NCBI RefSeq assembly: GCF_013205055.1
Contig: NZ_JABMLF010000001.1
Span: forward strand, 558,001 to 622,000
Source of the DNA: Rathayibacter sp. VKM Ac-2856
GTDB lineage: Bacteria; Actinomycetota; Actinomycetes; Actinomycetales; Microbacteriaceae
DNA: 64,000 nucleotides
Direction: 5' to 3'
In this document: positions 23,760 to 32,284 of the stretch, piece after piece
Numbering within the stretch: the first letter of the stretch is position 1
Layout of the letters: every line of letters begins with the position of its first letter
The notes under the pieces: generated by a model
Told to the model about the DNA's origin: nothing
Database searches by the model: none
Seen by the model: the letters and a program-made list of their open reading frames with translations, nothing else
Translations under genes and position numbers: made by a program

Positions 23760-24905
23760 ATGGAGATCACCTTCGCCGAATCCGACCGCTCCACCCTCGG
23801 GATCGAGTGGGAGGTCGCCATCGTCGACCGGCAGACGGGCGACCTCGCCAATGTCGCCGACGTCGTGCTCGAGGCCCTCCGCGGCGAGGACGGGTCGCCG
23901 CACCCGCGGATCACCGGCGAGCTGTTGAAGAACACCGTCGAGCTGGTCTCCGGTGTGCACCGCACCGTCCGCGACGCCGTCGCCGATCTGCAGGACCAGC
24001 TGCGCCAGGTGCGCGAGATCACCGATCCGATGGGCCTGGACCTGGTCTGCTCGGGCTCGCACCCGTTCGCCCAGTGGTACGACCAGACCATCACCGACAA
24101 GGAGCGCTACCACCGGCTGATCGACCGGACCCAGTGGTGGGGCCGGAACATGATGATCTGGGGCATCCACGTGCACGTGGGCATCGAGGACCGCGACAAG
24201 GTCCTCACGATCCTCAACTCGCTCCTCGACTACTACCCGCACCTCCAGGCGCTCTCGGCGTCCAGCCCGTTCTGGGGCGGGGTCGACACGGGCTACGCCT
24301 CGAACCGCGCGCTGATGTTCCAGCAGCTGCCCACAGCGGGGCTGCCGCCGCAGTTCGGCGCCTGGGCGAACTACGAGGAGTACGTCGATGACATGATGCG
24401 CACCGGCGTCATCGACGACCACACCGAGGTCCGCTGGGACATCCGCCCCTCGCCGCAGTGGGGGACGATCGAGATGCGGGCCTGCGACGGCCTGTCCTCG
24501 CCGGAGGAGATCGGCGCGGTCGCGGCGCTCATCCAGTGCCTGGTGGAGCACCTGTCGACGAAGCTCGACGAGGGCGAGACCCTCGCGACCATGCAGCCCT
24601 GGTACGTCCGGGAGAACAAGTGGCGCGCGGCGCGCTACGGACTCGACGCGGAGATCATCCTCGACGCGGCCGGCAACGAGCGGCTCGTGACCGACGACAT
24701 CCGCGATCTGCTCGAGACGCTCGCGCCGGTGGCCGAGCGCCTGGACTGCACGGCGGAGCTGGCGGACGTCGAGCTCATCCTCGTCGCCGGGGCGAGCTAC
24801 CAGCGCCAGCTGCGGACGGCGGCCGCGAACGACGGGGATCTGAAGGCCGTGGTCCGCGCGCTGGCCGGCGAGCTGCGCGACGGGCTCCAGGACCCGCGGG
24901 CATGA
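23760..24905 (+). CDS. YbdK-type carboxylate-amine ligase (GCS2 family)
   Basis: ATP-dependent ligase of the glutamate-cysteine ligase 2 family; the weak gamma-glutamylcysteine synthetase activity known for E. coli YbdK suggests the reaction class, but the true substrate is unknown. The 381-residue product starts MEITFAESDRSTLGIEWE; the GIEWE motif, GSHPFAQW, WGIHVHVGI and IEMRACDG are family hallmarks. It is divergent from rpsP and its stop overlaps the next gene (ATGA). Actinobacteria use mycothiol, so a role in glutathione synthesis is unlikely. Confidence 0.88.
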   Translation: MEITFAESDRSTLGIEWEVAIVDRQTGDLANVADVVLEALRGEDGSPHPRITGELLKNTVELVSGVHRTVRDAVADLQDQLRQVREITDPMGLDLVCSGSHPFAQWYDQTITDKERYHRLIDRTQWWGRNMMIWGIHVHVGIEDRDKVLTILNSLLDYYPHLQALSASSPFWGGVDTGYASNRALMFQQLPTAGLPPQFGAWANYEEYVDDMMRTGVIDDHTEVRWDIRPSPQWGTIEMRACDGLSSPEEIGAVAALIQCLVEHLSTKLDEGETLATMQPWYVRENKWRAARYGLDAEIILDAAGNERLVTDDIRDLLETLAPVAERLDCTAELADVELILVAGASYQRQLRTAAANDGDLKAVVRALAGELRDGLQDPRA

Positions 24906-25693
24906 CGAGGCGGCTGCTGGCCGGCGCGGCCCTGCTCGGCGCCGGCGCCCTGGCGCTGGCCGGCTGCTCGAGCGCCACGAGCGGGAGCACCGGAGCCAGC
25001 ACCGCACCCAGCGCCTCCTCCTCCGCGAGCGCCTGGCCGTCGCCGACCCCGGACCCGCTGTCCGACTCCGCGCCGCTCGCCCTCGGCGGCGCCCTGCCGG
25101 CCGGCTCGCGCGTGACGATCGTCGGCGACAGCATCGTCCGCGGCCTGGGGCTCGAGCCCGGGCAGGCGTGGCCGGCGCTCGTCGGCGACGACCTGGGCTG
25201 GAGCGTCGTCAACCTCGGCTGCGACGGCGGCGGCTTCATCGAGCCCGGCGACTGCGGCGTCGCGATCGGCGACCGGGCCGAGGAGATCGCCGACACCCGG
25301 CCCGACGCGATCGTGCTGATCGCGAGCAGCAACGACCTGGGCTGGACCCCTGAGGAGGTCGCGGACGCGATGGGGCCGGCGGTCGAGGCGATCGCCGAGG
25401 CGTCGCCGTCGGCGCGGCTGATCGCACTCGACTCGGTCTGGGGCCCGGATCCGCGGCCCGAGGACCTGAACGCCTACGACGCGGCGCTCGTCCAGGACGT
25501 CGAGGCGGCGGGCGGCATCGCGCTGGAGTACCCGGACCCCCTGCGCCCCGACGGCCTCCTGGCCGAGGACGGCGTGCACCCGACCGCCGAGGGTCAGGTC
25601 GCGCTGGCCGACGCCTTCGTCCTCGCCGCGGAGAAGTCCGGCCTCGCGCAGGAGATCCCCGGTGATCAGCGGGCGACGGACGCGCCCGGCTGA
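24902..25693 (+). CDS. SGNH/GDSL-hydrolase-like lipoprotein
   Basis: Secreted lipoprotein esterase. Signal peptide with lipobox LALAGC (Cys about 22), then a Ser/Thr/Pro-rich linker to about residue 60. The hydrolase domain shows block I VTIVGDSIVRG (nucleophile Ser), the Gly of CDGGGF, block III SSNDLG and the C-terminal EDGVHPTAEG with Asp and His. The ATG is inside the stop of the ligase gene, so the two are coupled. The substrate is unknown; such proteins often deacetylate cell-wall sugars. Confidence 0.83.
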   Translation: MTRRLLAGAALLGAGALALAGCSSATSGSTGASTAPSASSSASAWPSPTPDPLSDSAPLALGGALPAGSRVTIVGDSIVRGLGLEPGQAWPALVGDDLGWSVVNLGCDGGGFIEPGDCGVAIGDRAEEIADTRPDAIVLIASSNDLGWTPEEVADAMGPAVEAIAEASPSARLIALDSVWGPDPRPEDLNAYDAALVQDVEAAGGIALEYPDPLRPDGLLAEDGVHPTAEGQVALADAFVLAAEKSGLAQEIPGDQRATDAPG

Positions 25694-25707
25694 TCCCGGG
25701 GATCCGC

Positions 25708-26535
25708 TCAGCGCGTGGTGCTGTTCTTGCCGTCGCGCCAGGACAGCAGGTCGCGCACCGGCTGGAGGTCGATGTCCGGGCCGGTGATGCCGAGCGTGAA
25801 CAGGCGCGCGCCGAGGTCGAACTGCTGGTCGAGGACGCCGAAGGAGGCGTCGCCCACTCCCCCGCGGACGCTCGCGCCGGTCGAGATCTCGATGGCGTCG
25901 AGGTCGCGGTCGACGCGCGAGCACCACTCGCCGAGCACGCCGAGCTTGCGCTCGAGGGTGGGGACGTCGGAGAAGCTGTGCCAGATGTCGGCGTGCTCCG
26001 CGACGATGCGGAGGGTCTTCTTCTCGCCGCCGCCGCCGATCATCACGGGGATGTCGCGGGTGGGCGCGGGGTTGAGCTTCTCCCACCGGGCGCGGATGCG
26101 GGGCATCGCCTCCGAGAGCTCGTCGAGGCGCGAGCCGGCCGTGCCGAACTCGTAGCCGTACTCCTGGTAGTCGCGCTCGAACCAGCCGGAGCCGATGCCG
26201 AAGATCAGGCGGCCCTCGGCGCCCTTGGCGCTGATGTGGTCGACGGTGCGGGCCATGTCGGCGAGCAGGTCGGGGTTGCGGTAGGTGTTGCAGGTGACGA
26301 GCGGGCCGAACTCGATGCGGCTGGTCTGCTCGGCCCAGGCGGCGAGCATGCTCCAGCCCTCGAAGTGCAGGCCGTCGGGCTCGCCGGAGAGCGGGTAGAA
26401 GTGGTCCCAGTTGAAGGCGATGTCGACGCCGATGTCCTCGAGCTCGGCGAGCGTGTCGCGGATGACCTCGTAGGAGACGTGCTGCGGAGCGATCTGGACG
26501 CCGATGCGGACGGGGCGCGAAGAAGCGGTTGTCAT
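25708..26535 (-). CDS. LLM class F420-dependent oxidoreductase
   Basis: Luciferase-like TIM-barrel oxidoreductase, probably using F420. The 275-residue protein starts MTTASSRPVRIGVQIAPQHV and has the EDIGVDIAFNWDHFYPLSG, RIEFGPLVTCNTYRNP and FGIGSGWFERDYQEYG blocks typical of the F420 branch; MIGGGGEKKTLRIVAEHAD holds the cofactor-binding loop. The substrate is unknown. It is convergent with the GDSL gene (14 bp between stops). Confidence 0.88.
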   Translation of the reverse strand: MTTASSRPVRIGVQIAPQHVSYEVIRDTLAELEDIGVDIAFNWDHFYPLSGEPDGLHFEGWSMLAAWAEQTSRIEFGPLVTCNTYRNPDLLADMARTVDHISAKGAEGRLIFGIGSGWFERDYQEYGYEFGTAGSRLDELSEAMPRIRARWEKLNPAPTRDIPVMIGGGGEKKTLRIVAEHADIWHSFSDVPTLERKLGVLGEWCSRVDRDLDAIEISTGASVRGGVGDASFGVLDQQFDLGARLFTLGITGPDIDLQPVRDLLSWRDGKNSTTR

Positions 26536-26594
26536 GCCTTCACGCTAGACCTCGCGGCGGGCGGACTGCACGGCTCTCGTGGTGACGGTGGTGG

Positions 26595-26683
26595 GTCTCG
26601 ATACGCCCCGGCGGGGTTACTCGACCAGCATGAGGCGGACCCCTGCTGATCGAGCAGCCCGCTCAGCGGGCGCATCGAGATCC
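26595..26683. repeat. Two family C repeats in opposite orientation
   Basis: 26595-26632 reads GTCTCGATACGCCCCGGCGG then GTTACTCGACCAGCATG; 26644-26683 is the same element inverted and diverged (TGCTGATCGAGCAG ... CGCATCGAGATCC). Each contains an inner GC-rich palindrome. They fill the gap between the LLM gene start and the META gene stop. Confidence 0.8.
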
Positions 26684-26694
26684 GATCGGGGCGG

Positions 26695-27153
26695 CTACTC
26701 GCCGGCCGGGTCGGGGGACGCGGTGGGGGCCTCGTCGGTGGTGGAGCGGGCGAGCTTGACGACGGTCGCGCCGTCGGCGTCGAAGAGGCGGAGGCGGCCG
26801 CCGTCGATCGAGGCCATCATCGCGTCGGCGAAGATCGCGGGGAGCGCCACGCCGTCGCAGGCCATCATCGTGCTCGGCCCCGCGTCCACGCTCAGCGATC
26901 CCTCGTCATCGATCGACCACTCGCCCTGCACGCCGTTGCAGCCGTCCGATCCGGTCCAGGTGCCGTCCTCGGCGAGGAGCAGGAACGGCACCTCCGGCGA
27001 CTCGTAGGAGACCCCGGTGACCCAGCGGCCGACCAGCTCGTCCGGGGACGGAGCCGACGCGGCGTCGACTCCGGAGCCCTCGGAGCAGCCGGTGAGGCCG
27101 AGGGCCAGGGCGGCCGCCGCGGCGACCGCGAGACCGGCGCGGGCCGCCCTCAT
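26695..27153 (-). CDS. META-domain (HslJ-like) lipoprotein
   Basis: Secreted lipoprotein. Signal peptide with lipobox LGLTGC (Cys about 23), then a single META domain: LVGRWVTGVS, FLLLAEDGTWTGSDGCNG and the second half with GPSTMMACDG. SDGCNGVQGEW matches the family's D-G-C-N pattern. Its role may be in stress or antibiotic tolerance, as for HslJ, but that is by analogy. Its ATG overlaps the ffh stop by 4 bp, so it can be cotranscribed with ffh. A polar C-terminal tail ends at AGE. Confidence 0.85.
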   Translation of the reverse strand: MRAARAGLAVAAAAALALGLTGCSEGSGVDAASAPSPDELVGRWVTGVSYESPEVPFLLLAEDGTWTGSDGCNGVQGEWSIDDEGSLSVDAGPSTMMACDGVALPAIFADAMMASIDGGRLRLFDADGATVVKLARSTTDEAPTASPDPAGE

Positions 27154-28706
27154 CGGCCGAGGAGCTTCTGCAGCTGCTCGAGCTCCTCCGGCGTCGGCTG
27201 CGCGCCCGCACCCGCGCCGCCGCCCAGGCCGAAGCCCGAGCCGCCCGCGTTCGTCGACTGCGGAGCGGAGCCGATCGCCGCGTTCTCGGCGGCGCGCTTG
27301 GCGGGGTTGCCCGACTTGCTGCTCTTCTTCTTCTGCGGCTTCGGGCGGCCCTGGTAGCCGGCACCGGGCACGGGACCCATGCCGGGCACGTTCGGCATGC
27401 CGCCCTTGGCCACGGTCTTCATCATCTTCGCCGCCTGCTCGAAGCGGAGGACGAGCTGGTTGACGTCGGTCACGGTCATGCCGGAGCCGCGCGCGATGCG
27501 CAGGCGCCGCGAGCCGTTCAGCAGCTTCGGGTTCACCCGCTCCGCCTTGGTCATCGACTGGATGATCGCCTCGGTGCGGACGATCTCGCGCTCGTCGAAC
27601 TGGTCGAGCTGCTCGCGCATGCCCTTGGCGCCGGGCAGCATGCCGATCATCTTCTTGATCGAGCCCATGTTGCGCAGCTGCTGCATCTGGCCGAGGAAGT
27701 CGTCGAGGGTGAACGTGTCCCCCATGATCTTCTCGGCGATCTTGCGCGCCTCGTCCTCGTCGAAGGCGCTCTGCGCCTGCTCGATGAGGGTGAGCACGTC
27801 GCCGAGGTCGAGGATGCGGCTCGCCATGCGGTCGGGGTGGAACTGCTCGAAGTCGTCGAGCCCCTCGCCGGTGGAGGCGAAGAGGATCGGGCGGCCGGTC
27901 AGCGACGCGACCGACAGGGCCGCGCCTCCGCGCGCGTCGCCGTCGAGCTTGGACAGCACGACGCCGGTGAAGTCCACGCCCTCCTGGAAGGCCTTCGCGG
28001 TGGCGACCGCGTCCTGGCCGATCATCGCGTCGATGACGAAGAGGACCTCGTCGGGGTTCGTGACCCGGCGGATGTCGGAGGCCTGCTTCATCATGTCCGC
28101 GTCGACGCCGAGGCGGCCGGCGGTGTCGATGATGACCGTGTCGTACTGCTTGTCGGTCGCGAAGCGGATCGCGTTCTGCGCCACCTTGACCGGGTTGCCG
28201 ACGCCGTTGCCCGGCTCCGGCGCGTAGACCGCGACGCCGGCCTGCTCGCCGACGACCTGCAGCTGCTGCACCGCGTTGGGACGCTGGAGGTCGGCCGCGA
28301 CGAGGAGCGGCGTGTGGCCGTCCTTGCCGAGGTACTTGCCGAGCTTGCCGGCGAGGGTCGTCTTGCCCGCGCCCTGGAGGCCGGCGAGCATGATGACCGT
28401 CGGCGGGCGCTTGGCGAACTCGAGGCGGCGCGACTGGCCGCCGAGGATCGCGACGAGCTCCTCGTTGACGATCTGGACGACCTGCTGCGCGGGGTTCAGC
28501 GCCTTGTTCACCTCGTCGCCGAGGGCGCGCTCGCGCACCTTGCCCGTGAACGCCTTGACGACGTCGAGCGCGACGTCGGCGTCGAGCAGCGCGCGCCGGA
28601 TCTCGCGGACGGTGCCGTCGACGTCCGAGGCCGAGAGCTTGCCCTTCGTGCGCAGGTTCTTGAAGGTCTCGACGAGTCGATCGGAGAGGGTGCCGAAAGT
28701 AGCCAT
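27150..28706 (-). CDS. ffh: Signal recognition particle protein Ffh
   Basis: SRP54 GTPase that binds signal peptides and 4.5S RNA and docks with FtsY. The 518-residue protein has the N domain, G1 [15 protein letters not shown]3 [10 protein letters not shown]4 TKxD-type [10 protein letters not shown] and the Met-rich M domain with GMLPGAKGM and [12 protein letters not shown] long Gly/Ala/Pro/Lys C-terminal tail (about 450-518) is usual for actinobacteria. It ends overlapping the META lipoprotein gene and is divergent from lipB (98 bp between starts). Confidence 0.96.
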   Translation of the reverse strand: MATFGTLSDRLVETFKNLRTKGKLSASDVDGTVREIRRALLDADVALDVVKAFTGKVRERALGDEVNKALNPAQQVVQIVNEELVAILGGQSRRLEFAKRPPTVIMLAGLQGAGKTTLAGKLGKYLGKDGHTPLLVAADLQRPNAVQQLQVVGEQAGVAVYAPEPGNGVGNPVKVAQNAIRFATDKQYDTVIIDTAGRLGVDADMMKQASDIRRVTNPDEVLFVIDAMIGQDAVATAKAFQEGVDFTGVVLSKLDGDARGGAALSVASLTGRPILFASTGEGLDDFEQFHPDRMASRILDLGDVLTLIEQAQSAFDEDEARKIAEKIMGDTFTLDDFLGQMQQLRNMGSIKKMIGMLPGAKGMREQLDQFDEREIVRTEAIIQSMTKAERVNPKLLNGSRRLRIARGSGMTVTDVNQLVLRFEQAAKMMKTVAKGGMPNVPGMGPVPGAGYQGRPKPQKKKSSKSGNPAKRAAENAAIGSAPQSTNAGGSGFGLGGGAGAGAQPTPEELEQLQKLLGR

Positions 28707-28804
28707 GATGCCGGGAATTCTACCGGAGCCCGCTCGGAGGTCGGACGATCGGCGGCCGACGCGATTAACTGTACCGAGTGCAAGAAGGCGTCTAAGGTGG
28801 CGGG

Positions 28805-29476
28805 ATGATCGAGACCCTCCTCGCCGGCGACGCCGGACACCCCCTGGACTACCGCGACGGCTGGGAGCTGCAGCGGCGGCTGCACGGCGAGGTCGTCGCC
28901 GGCGCGCGGCCCGGGACGCTCGTGCTCTGCGAGCACGCCGCCGTCTACACGGCGGGCAAGCGCACCCAGCCGCACGAGCGCCCCGACGACGGCTCCCCCG
29001 TCGTCGACGTCGATCGTGGCGGGCGCCTCACCTGGCACGGGCCCGGCCAGCTCGTCGGCTATCCGATCATGCGCCTCCGCGAGCCGGTGGACGTGGTCGC
29101 CTACGTCCGCGCGCTCGAGGGCGTGCTGATCGACGTGCTGGACGACCTGGGTGTCGCGGGCGTCAGGGTCGACGGGCGCTCGGGCGTCTGGATCCGTCGG
29201 GACGAGGGCGGCGCCGACAAGATCGCCGCGATCGGCATCCGGGTGGCGCACGGCGTCGCCATGCACGGCTTCGCTCTCAACGTCTCGAACAGCCTGGAGC
29301 CCTACTCCCGCATCGTCGCGTGCGGCATCGCCGACGCCGGCGTCACCACCGTCGAGCGCGAGCGCGGCGAGGCGCCCGCCATGTCGGCGGTGCGCGCGCG
29401 GGTCGAGGCGCGGTTCCGGGAGGCGGCGCCCGCCTTCGTGGACGTGGCCGCGATCTCGGAGGGGGTGGCCGCGTGA
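28805..29476 (+). CDS. lipB: Octanoyl-ACP:protein octanoyltransferase
   Basis: Transfers octanoyl from ACP to lipoyl domains, first step of lipoate synthesis. The 223-residue protein shows [15 protein letters not shown], the [18 protein letters not shown] signature, the catalytic Lys in DKIAAIG and Cys in IVACGI. Ends with GTGA overlap into lipA. Nothing unusual. Confidence 0.95.
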   Translation: MIETLLAGDAGHPLDYRDGWELQRRLHGEVVAGARPGTLVLCEHAAVYTAGKRTQPHERPDDGSPVVDVDRGGRLTWHGPGQLVGYPIMRLREPVDVVAYVRALEGVLIDVLDDLGVAGVRVDGRSGVWIRRDEGGADKIAAIGIRVAHGVAMHGFALNVSNSLEPYSRIVACGIADAGVTTVERERGEAPAMSAVRARVEARFREAAPAFVDVAAISEGVAA

Positions 29477-30459
29477 GCGCCGACATCGGCGGACGCAAGC
29501 TCCTGCGCCTCGAGGTCCGCAACGCCGAGACGCCGATCGAGCGCAAGCCCGAGTGGATCAAGACGAAGGCCGTGATGGGCCCCGAGTACCGGCAGCTGCA
29601 GTCGCTGGTGAAGGACGAGGAGCTGCACACCGTCTGCCAGGAGGCCGGCTGCCCGAACATCTTCGAGTGCTGGGAGGACCGCGAGGCGACCTTCCTGATC
29701 GGCGGCTCGCAGTGCACGCGCCGCTGCGACTTCTGCCAGATCGACACCGGCAAGCCGGCCGACTACGACGCGGACGAGCCGCGCCGCGTGGGCGAGTCGG
29801 TGGCGCGGATGAACCTGCGCTACGCGACGGTCACCGGGGTCGCCCGCGACGACCTGCCGGACGAGGGCTCGTGGCTCTACGCCGAGACGATCCGCGAGAT
29901 CCACGCGCAGGCGCCGGGGACGGGCGTGGAGATCCTGGTGCCCGACTTCACGGGGCGCGCCGAGCACCTGCAGCGGGTGTTCGACGCGCGGCCGGAGGTC
30001 TTCGCGCACAACGTCGAGACGGTGCCGCGCATCTTCAAGCGGATCCGGCCGGCGTTCCGCTACGAGCGCTCGCTCGACGTGCTGACGCAGGGCCGCGACG
30101 CGGGGCTGATCACCAAGTCGAACCTCATCCTCGGCATGGGCGAGGAGCGCGAGGAGATCTCGCAGGCGCTGCAGGACCTGCACGACGCGGGCACGGACAT
30201 CGTGACGATCACGCAGTACCTCCGCCCGACTCCGCGGCACCTGCCGGTCGACCGCTGGGTGCACCCGGAGGAGTTCGTGGCGATCAAGGAGGAGGCGGAG
30301 GACATCGGCTTCCTCGGCGTGCTGTCCGGACCGCTGGTCCGCTCCTCCTACCGCGCCGGCCGCCTCTGGGCCCGCTCGATGGAGTCGAAGGGCCTGCCCG
30401 TCCCGGAGCACCTGCGCCACCTGGCGGACGCGGCCCTCACCTTCTCCCAGGCGGTCTGA
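29473..30459 (+). CDS. lipA: Lipoyl synthase
   Basis: Radical SAM enzyme that inserts two sulfurs into octanoyl chains. The GTG start at 29473 overlaps the lipB stop, giving 328 residues. The auxiliary cluster Cys motif is [13 protein letters not shown] and the radical-SAM motif is [10 protein letters not shown], followed by the family's [15 protein letters not shown] and RSSYRAG at the C terminus, which carries the conserved Ser that ligates the auxiliary cluster. A 59-bp palindrome follows 25 bp after the stop, probably acting as terminator. Confidence 0.96.
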   Translation: MSADIGGRKLLRLEVRNAETPIERKPEWIKTKAVMGPEYRQLQSLVKDEELHTVCQEAGCPNIFECWEDREATFLIGGSQCTRRCDFCQIDTGKPADYDADEPRRVGESVARMNLRYATVTGVARDDLPDEGSWLYAETIREIHAQAPGTGVEILVPDFTGRAEHLQRVFDARPEVFAHNVETVPRIFKRIRPAFRYERSLDVLTQGRDAGLITKSNLILGMGEEREEISQALQDLHDAGTDIVTITQYLRPTPRHLPVDRWVHPEEFVAIKEEAEDIGFLGVLSGPLVRSSYRAGRLWARSMESKGLPVPEHLRHLADAALTFSQAV

Positions 30460-30484
30460 CCGCGCCTCCCGCCTCCCTCTCTCC

Positions 30485-30543
30485 GCGAGATGCCACTTGT
30501 GCACGCCTTTCACGGCGTGTCGCGTGCACAAGTGGCATCTCGC
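30485..30543. repeat. 59-bp palindromic repeat, family B copy 3
   Basis: Same element as at 21240 but in the opposite orientation (core TTTCACGGCGTGTCG). It lies between lipA and the toxin-antitoxin pair, 44 bp before the mntA-like start. Confidence 0.9.
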
Positions 30544-30587
30544 GAGGAGGGGCAGCGGTGGGTGACCCCGCCTCGTATCCTGGACGC

Positions 30588-30908
30588 ATGTCCACGGCCA
30601 CGGTGCGAGCAGTCCTCCTGCGCCGAGCGCTGGAGACGCATCGCGCCGCAGTGGACGAGGTCCTCGCCCGGTACGGAGCGCGCGAGCCGCGGCTCTTCGG
30701 CTCCGTCGCTCGCGGCGACGCCCGTCCGGACAGCGACATCGATCTGTTCGTCGACCTCGAGAACGGCAGGGGCAACGCCCTGCTGCGGGTCGCGGGGATC
30801 GGCGAGGAGATCAGCCGCATCCTCGGGGTGCGGGTGGACGTGGTGACGGAGTCGCTGCTCCGCAGACCCGTCTCGGAGACAGCGCACCGCGACATGGTCG
30901 CCCTGTGA
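30588..30908 (+). CDS. MntA-like minimal nucleotidyltransferase (type VII antitoxin)
   Basis: Small nucleotidyltransferase which in characterised pairs adds AMP to HepT and silences it. The 106-residue product begins MSTATVRAVLLRR; the catalytic GSxARGDxxxxSDIDL motif is present as GSVARGDARPDSDIDLFVDL, with the two Asp of DID in place. Its stop overlaps the hepT start (GTGA). The cassette is flanked by two family B palindromes and stands between lipA and ftsY. Family and order are clear; activity as an antitoxin is inferred. Confidence 0.85.
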   Translation: MSTATVRAVLLRRALETHRAAVDEVLARYGAREPRLFGSVARGDARPDSDIDLFVDLENGRGNALLRVAGIGEEISRILGVRVDVVTESLLRRPVSETAHRDMVAL

Positions 30909-31237
30909 GCAGATCGCCGGAGGACCGCTTCTCGGACATCCGCGCGGCGATCGACCGCTGCATCGAGTACCGGCCCTACCTCAGCGGCGCCGACACCGCG
31001 ATGGCTGGGATGGCGCTGGACGCGGTCCTGCGCAATCTCGCCGTGATCGGAGAGGCCGTGCGAGCACTCCCCGATTCTGCTCTGGCCGAGTTCGACGGCG
31101 TTCCCTGGGCGGCCATCGCGGGGCTCCGCAACGTGATCATCCACGAGTACTTCCGCATCCAGCCCGAGCTGATCGTCGAGATCCTCGACGAGGAGCTCCT
31201 GCCCCTGGCCAAGGCACTCCGGACCCGACGCCTCTGA
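30905..31237 (+). CDS. HepT-like ribonuclease toxin
   Basis: HEPN-domain RNase of the HepT family. The 110-residue helical protein begins at GTG 30905 and has the active-site motif Rx4H-x-Y in GLRNVIIHEYFRI (Arg-Asn, His, Tyr), as in functional toxins. Adenylylation of the Tyr by the MntA partner is the known control. The position after mntA with a 4-bp overlap supports a working type VII pair. It is convergent with ftsY, a family B palindrome between them. Confidence 0.85.
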   Translation: MSRSPEDRFSDIRAAIDRCIEYRPYLSGADTAMAGMALDAVLRNLAVIGEAVRALPDSALAEFDGVPWAAIAGLRNVIIHEYFRIQPELIVEILDEELLPLAKALRTRRL

Positions 31238-31245
31238 CTCACCCC

Positions 31246-31304
31246 GCGAGATGCCACTTGTGCGCGCCTTTCCCGGCGTGTCGCGTGCACAAGTGGCATC
31301 TCGC
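31246..31304. repeat. 59-bp palindromic repeat, family B copy 4
   Basis: Same orientation as copy 3, with two core changes. It lies 8 bp after the hepT stop and 23 bp before the ftsY stop, a convergent junction where it could stop transcription both ways. Confidence 0.9.
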
Positions 31305-31327
31305 GGAGGGGAAGGGGCAGGGACGCG

Positions 31328-32203
31328 TCAGGCGACGAGTTGGGCGGCGAAGACGTGGGGGGTGAAGCCGGTGAGGTCGTTGATGCCCTCTCCCTGGCCG
31401 ACGAGCTTGATCGGGATGCCGGTCTTCTCCTGGACGGCGAGGACGAAGCCGCCCTTGGCGGAGCCGTCGAGCTTGGTGATGACGAGGCCGGTGACGCCGG
31501 CGTGCTCGATGAAGGCCTGGGCCTGCATCAGCCCGTTCTGACCGGTGGTGGCGTCGAGGACGAGGAGGATCTCGGAGATCGGCGCCTGCTTCTCGACGAC
31601 GCGCTTGATCTTGCCGAGCTCGTCCATCAGGCCGCCCTTGGTGTGCAGGCGGCCGGCGGTGTCGATGATGACCATCTCGATGCCGTGGGTCTTGGCGTAC
31701 TCGACCGTCTGATAGGCGACGGAGGCCGGGTCCTGGCGCTCCTGCTGCGGCCGGACGATCTGCGCGTCGGCGCGCTGCGCCCAGGTGGCGAGCTGGTCGA
31801 CCGCGGCGGCGCGGAAGGTGTCGGCGGCGCCGACCACGACGCTCCGGTCGAAGTTGCGGAGGAACTTGGCGAACTTGCCGATGGTCGTCGTCTTGCCGAC
31901 GCCGTTGACGCCGACCACGAGGATCACGGCGGGGCGCTCGCTGAGCTTCAGCGTCGTGTCGTACTTCGAGAGGCGCTCCTCGAGCGACTCGCGGAGCATG
32001 CGCTGCAGGTCGCGGGGGTCGGTGGTGTTGTAGCGGTCGACCTTGGCGCGGAGGTCCTCGACCATCTCCTCGGTGATGTCCGGCCCGAAGTCGGCGGTGA
32101 TCAGGGCGGTCTCGAGGTCGTCCCAGGTCTGGTCGTCGATCGTGCGCTTCTCGAACAGGCCGCGGAGTGCGCGACCGAGCGACCAGGAGCTGCGTTCTGC
32201 CAT
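31328..32203 (-). CDS. ftsY: Signal recognition particle receptor FtsY
   Basis: GTPase that receives SRP-ribosome complexes at the membrane. The 291-residue short form lacks the long acidic A domain and starts MAERSSWSLGRALRGLFEKR. Motifs: G1 GVNGVGKTTTIGKFA, G2 DTFRAAAVDQL, G3 DTAGRLHTKGG, G4 TKLDGSAKGG, and the C-terminal GEGINDLTGF. It would usually follow smc directly; here the arabinoside operon stands between them. Confidence 0.95.
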   Translation of the reverse strand: MAERSSWSLGRALRGLFEKRTIDDQTWDDLETALITADFGPDITEEMVEDLRAKVDRYNTTDPRDLQRMLRESLEERLSKYDTTLKLSERPAVILVVGVNGVGKTTTIGKFAKFLRNFDRSVVVGAADTFRAAAVDQLATWAQRADAQIVRPQQERQDPASVAYQTVEYAKTHGIEMVIIDTAGRLHTKGGLMDELGKIKRVVEKQAPISEILLVLDATTGQNGLMQAQAFIEHAGVTGLVITKLDGSAKGGFVLAVQEKTGIPIKLVGQGEGINDLTGFTPHVFAAQLVA

Positions 32204-32284
32204 GCGCCCAGGCTACCGGCGCGCGCGGGGGGCGAGCTGCGGCGCGGGGCGGGTCCGCGCGCGTCCACGGCGCCGGCCCCTCCC

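Noticed and set aside
28707-28804. Promoter between ffh and lipB
   Set aside because: Weak TTAACT and TAAGGT-like boxes are present, but spacing and match are too poor to annotate.
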